The translations under genes and the position numbers were made by a program. The notes under the pieces were generated by a model. It did no database searches. It saw only the letters and a program-made list of their open reading frames with translations, and was not told the DNA's origin. 5,283 nt of DNA, taken from Porticoccus sp. Lineage in GTDB: Bacteria > Pseudomonadota > Gammaproteobacteria > Pseudomonadales > Porticoccaceae. This document shows positions 5,251-5,283 of this stretch, one piece after another. The stretch spans positions 1 to 5,283 of the forward strand of contig JALQUJ010000185.1 in NCBI GenBank assembly GCA_023263825.1. The letters are read 5' to 3'. Each line of letters begins with the position of its first letter. Positions within the stretch are counted from its first letter, which is position 1.

Positions 5251-5283
5251 ATGAGCGACCAAACTGAAAACTTTACTCACTCA
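5251..5283 (+). CDS. Start of an unidentified gene, cut by the window edge
   Basis: An ATG at 5251 opens a frame of 11 codons (MSDQTENFTHS) that is still open at the right edge. GGAA at 5237-5240 lies ten bases upstream and could serve as a ribosome site, although the spacing is slightly long. The hydrophilic, acidic N-terminus is too short to assign to any family. It is not the N-terminus of GyrB, which is a close neighbour of this cluster in Pseudomonas. It begins 89 bases after plsC with no clear intrinsic terminator in between, so it could be a further cluster member or have its own promoter. Confidence 0.4.
   Translation, partial: MSDQTENFTHS

Overview
This window reads as an ordinary chromosomal segment of a Gram-negative gammaproteobacterium with moderate GC content. 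GlyQ, GlyS, GmhB and PlsC resemble, from memory, the Pseudomonas-type and marine gammaproteobacterial versions. The order glyQ-glyS-gmhB-plsC also matches the Pseudomonas aeruginosa cluster PA0009-PA0008-PA0006-PA0005. Species cannot be fixed from the sequence alone; a marine or Cellvibrio/Spongiibacter-like lineage is only a guess.

Layout: positions 1-55 hold no gene that can be identified. A small glutaredoxin gene of the GrxA type lies on the minus strand (56-301). A 467-base AT-rich gap (302-768) separates it from a plus-strand cluster and holds the divergent control signals. These include a strong Shine-Dalgarno site for the glutaredoxin gene, a weaker candidate promoter for it, and, next to glyQ, a perfect TATAAT -10 box with a 10-base palindrome just upstream. 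The plus-strand cluster is glyQ (769-1719, GTG start), glyS (1716-3833, ATGA overlap), gmhB (3870-4442, after a 36-base gap) and plsC (4439-5161, ATGA overlap). A new plus-strand reading frame appears to begin at 5251 and runs off the right edge.

The cluster joins protein synthesis to envelope construction. GlyQ and GlyS form the alpha2beta2 glycyl-tRNA synthetase. GmhB removes the 7-phosphate from heptose-1,7-bisphosphate on the route to ADP-heptose for the LPS core. PlsC acylates lysophosphatidic acid to phosphatidic acid for membrane phospholipids. The two ATGA overlaps suggest translational coupling within each pair. The glutaredoxin gene is divergent and probably independently controlled.

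I found no mobile element, CRISPR array, RNA gene, prophage or defence system. The points worth a second look are modest: variant active-site residues in the glutaredoxin (CGYC) and acyltransferase (HX4E), a palindrome inside the glyQ promoter spacer, start-codon choices for glyQ and glyS, and the unexplained dyads in the divergent gap.
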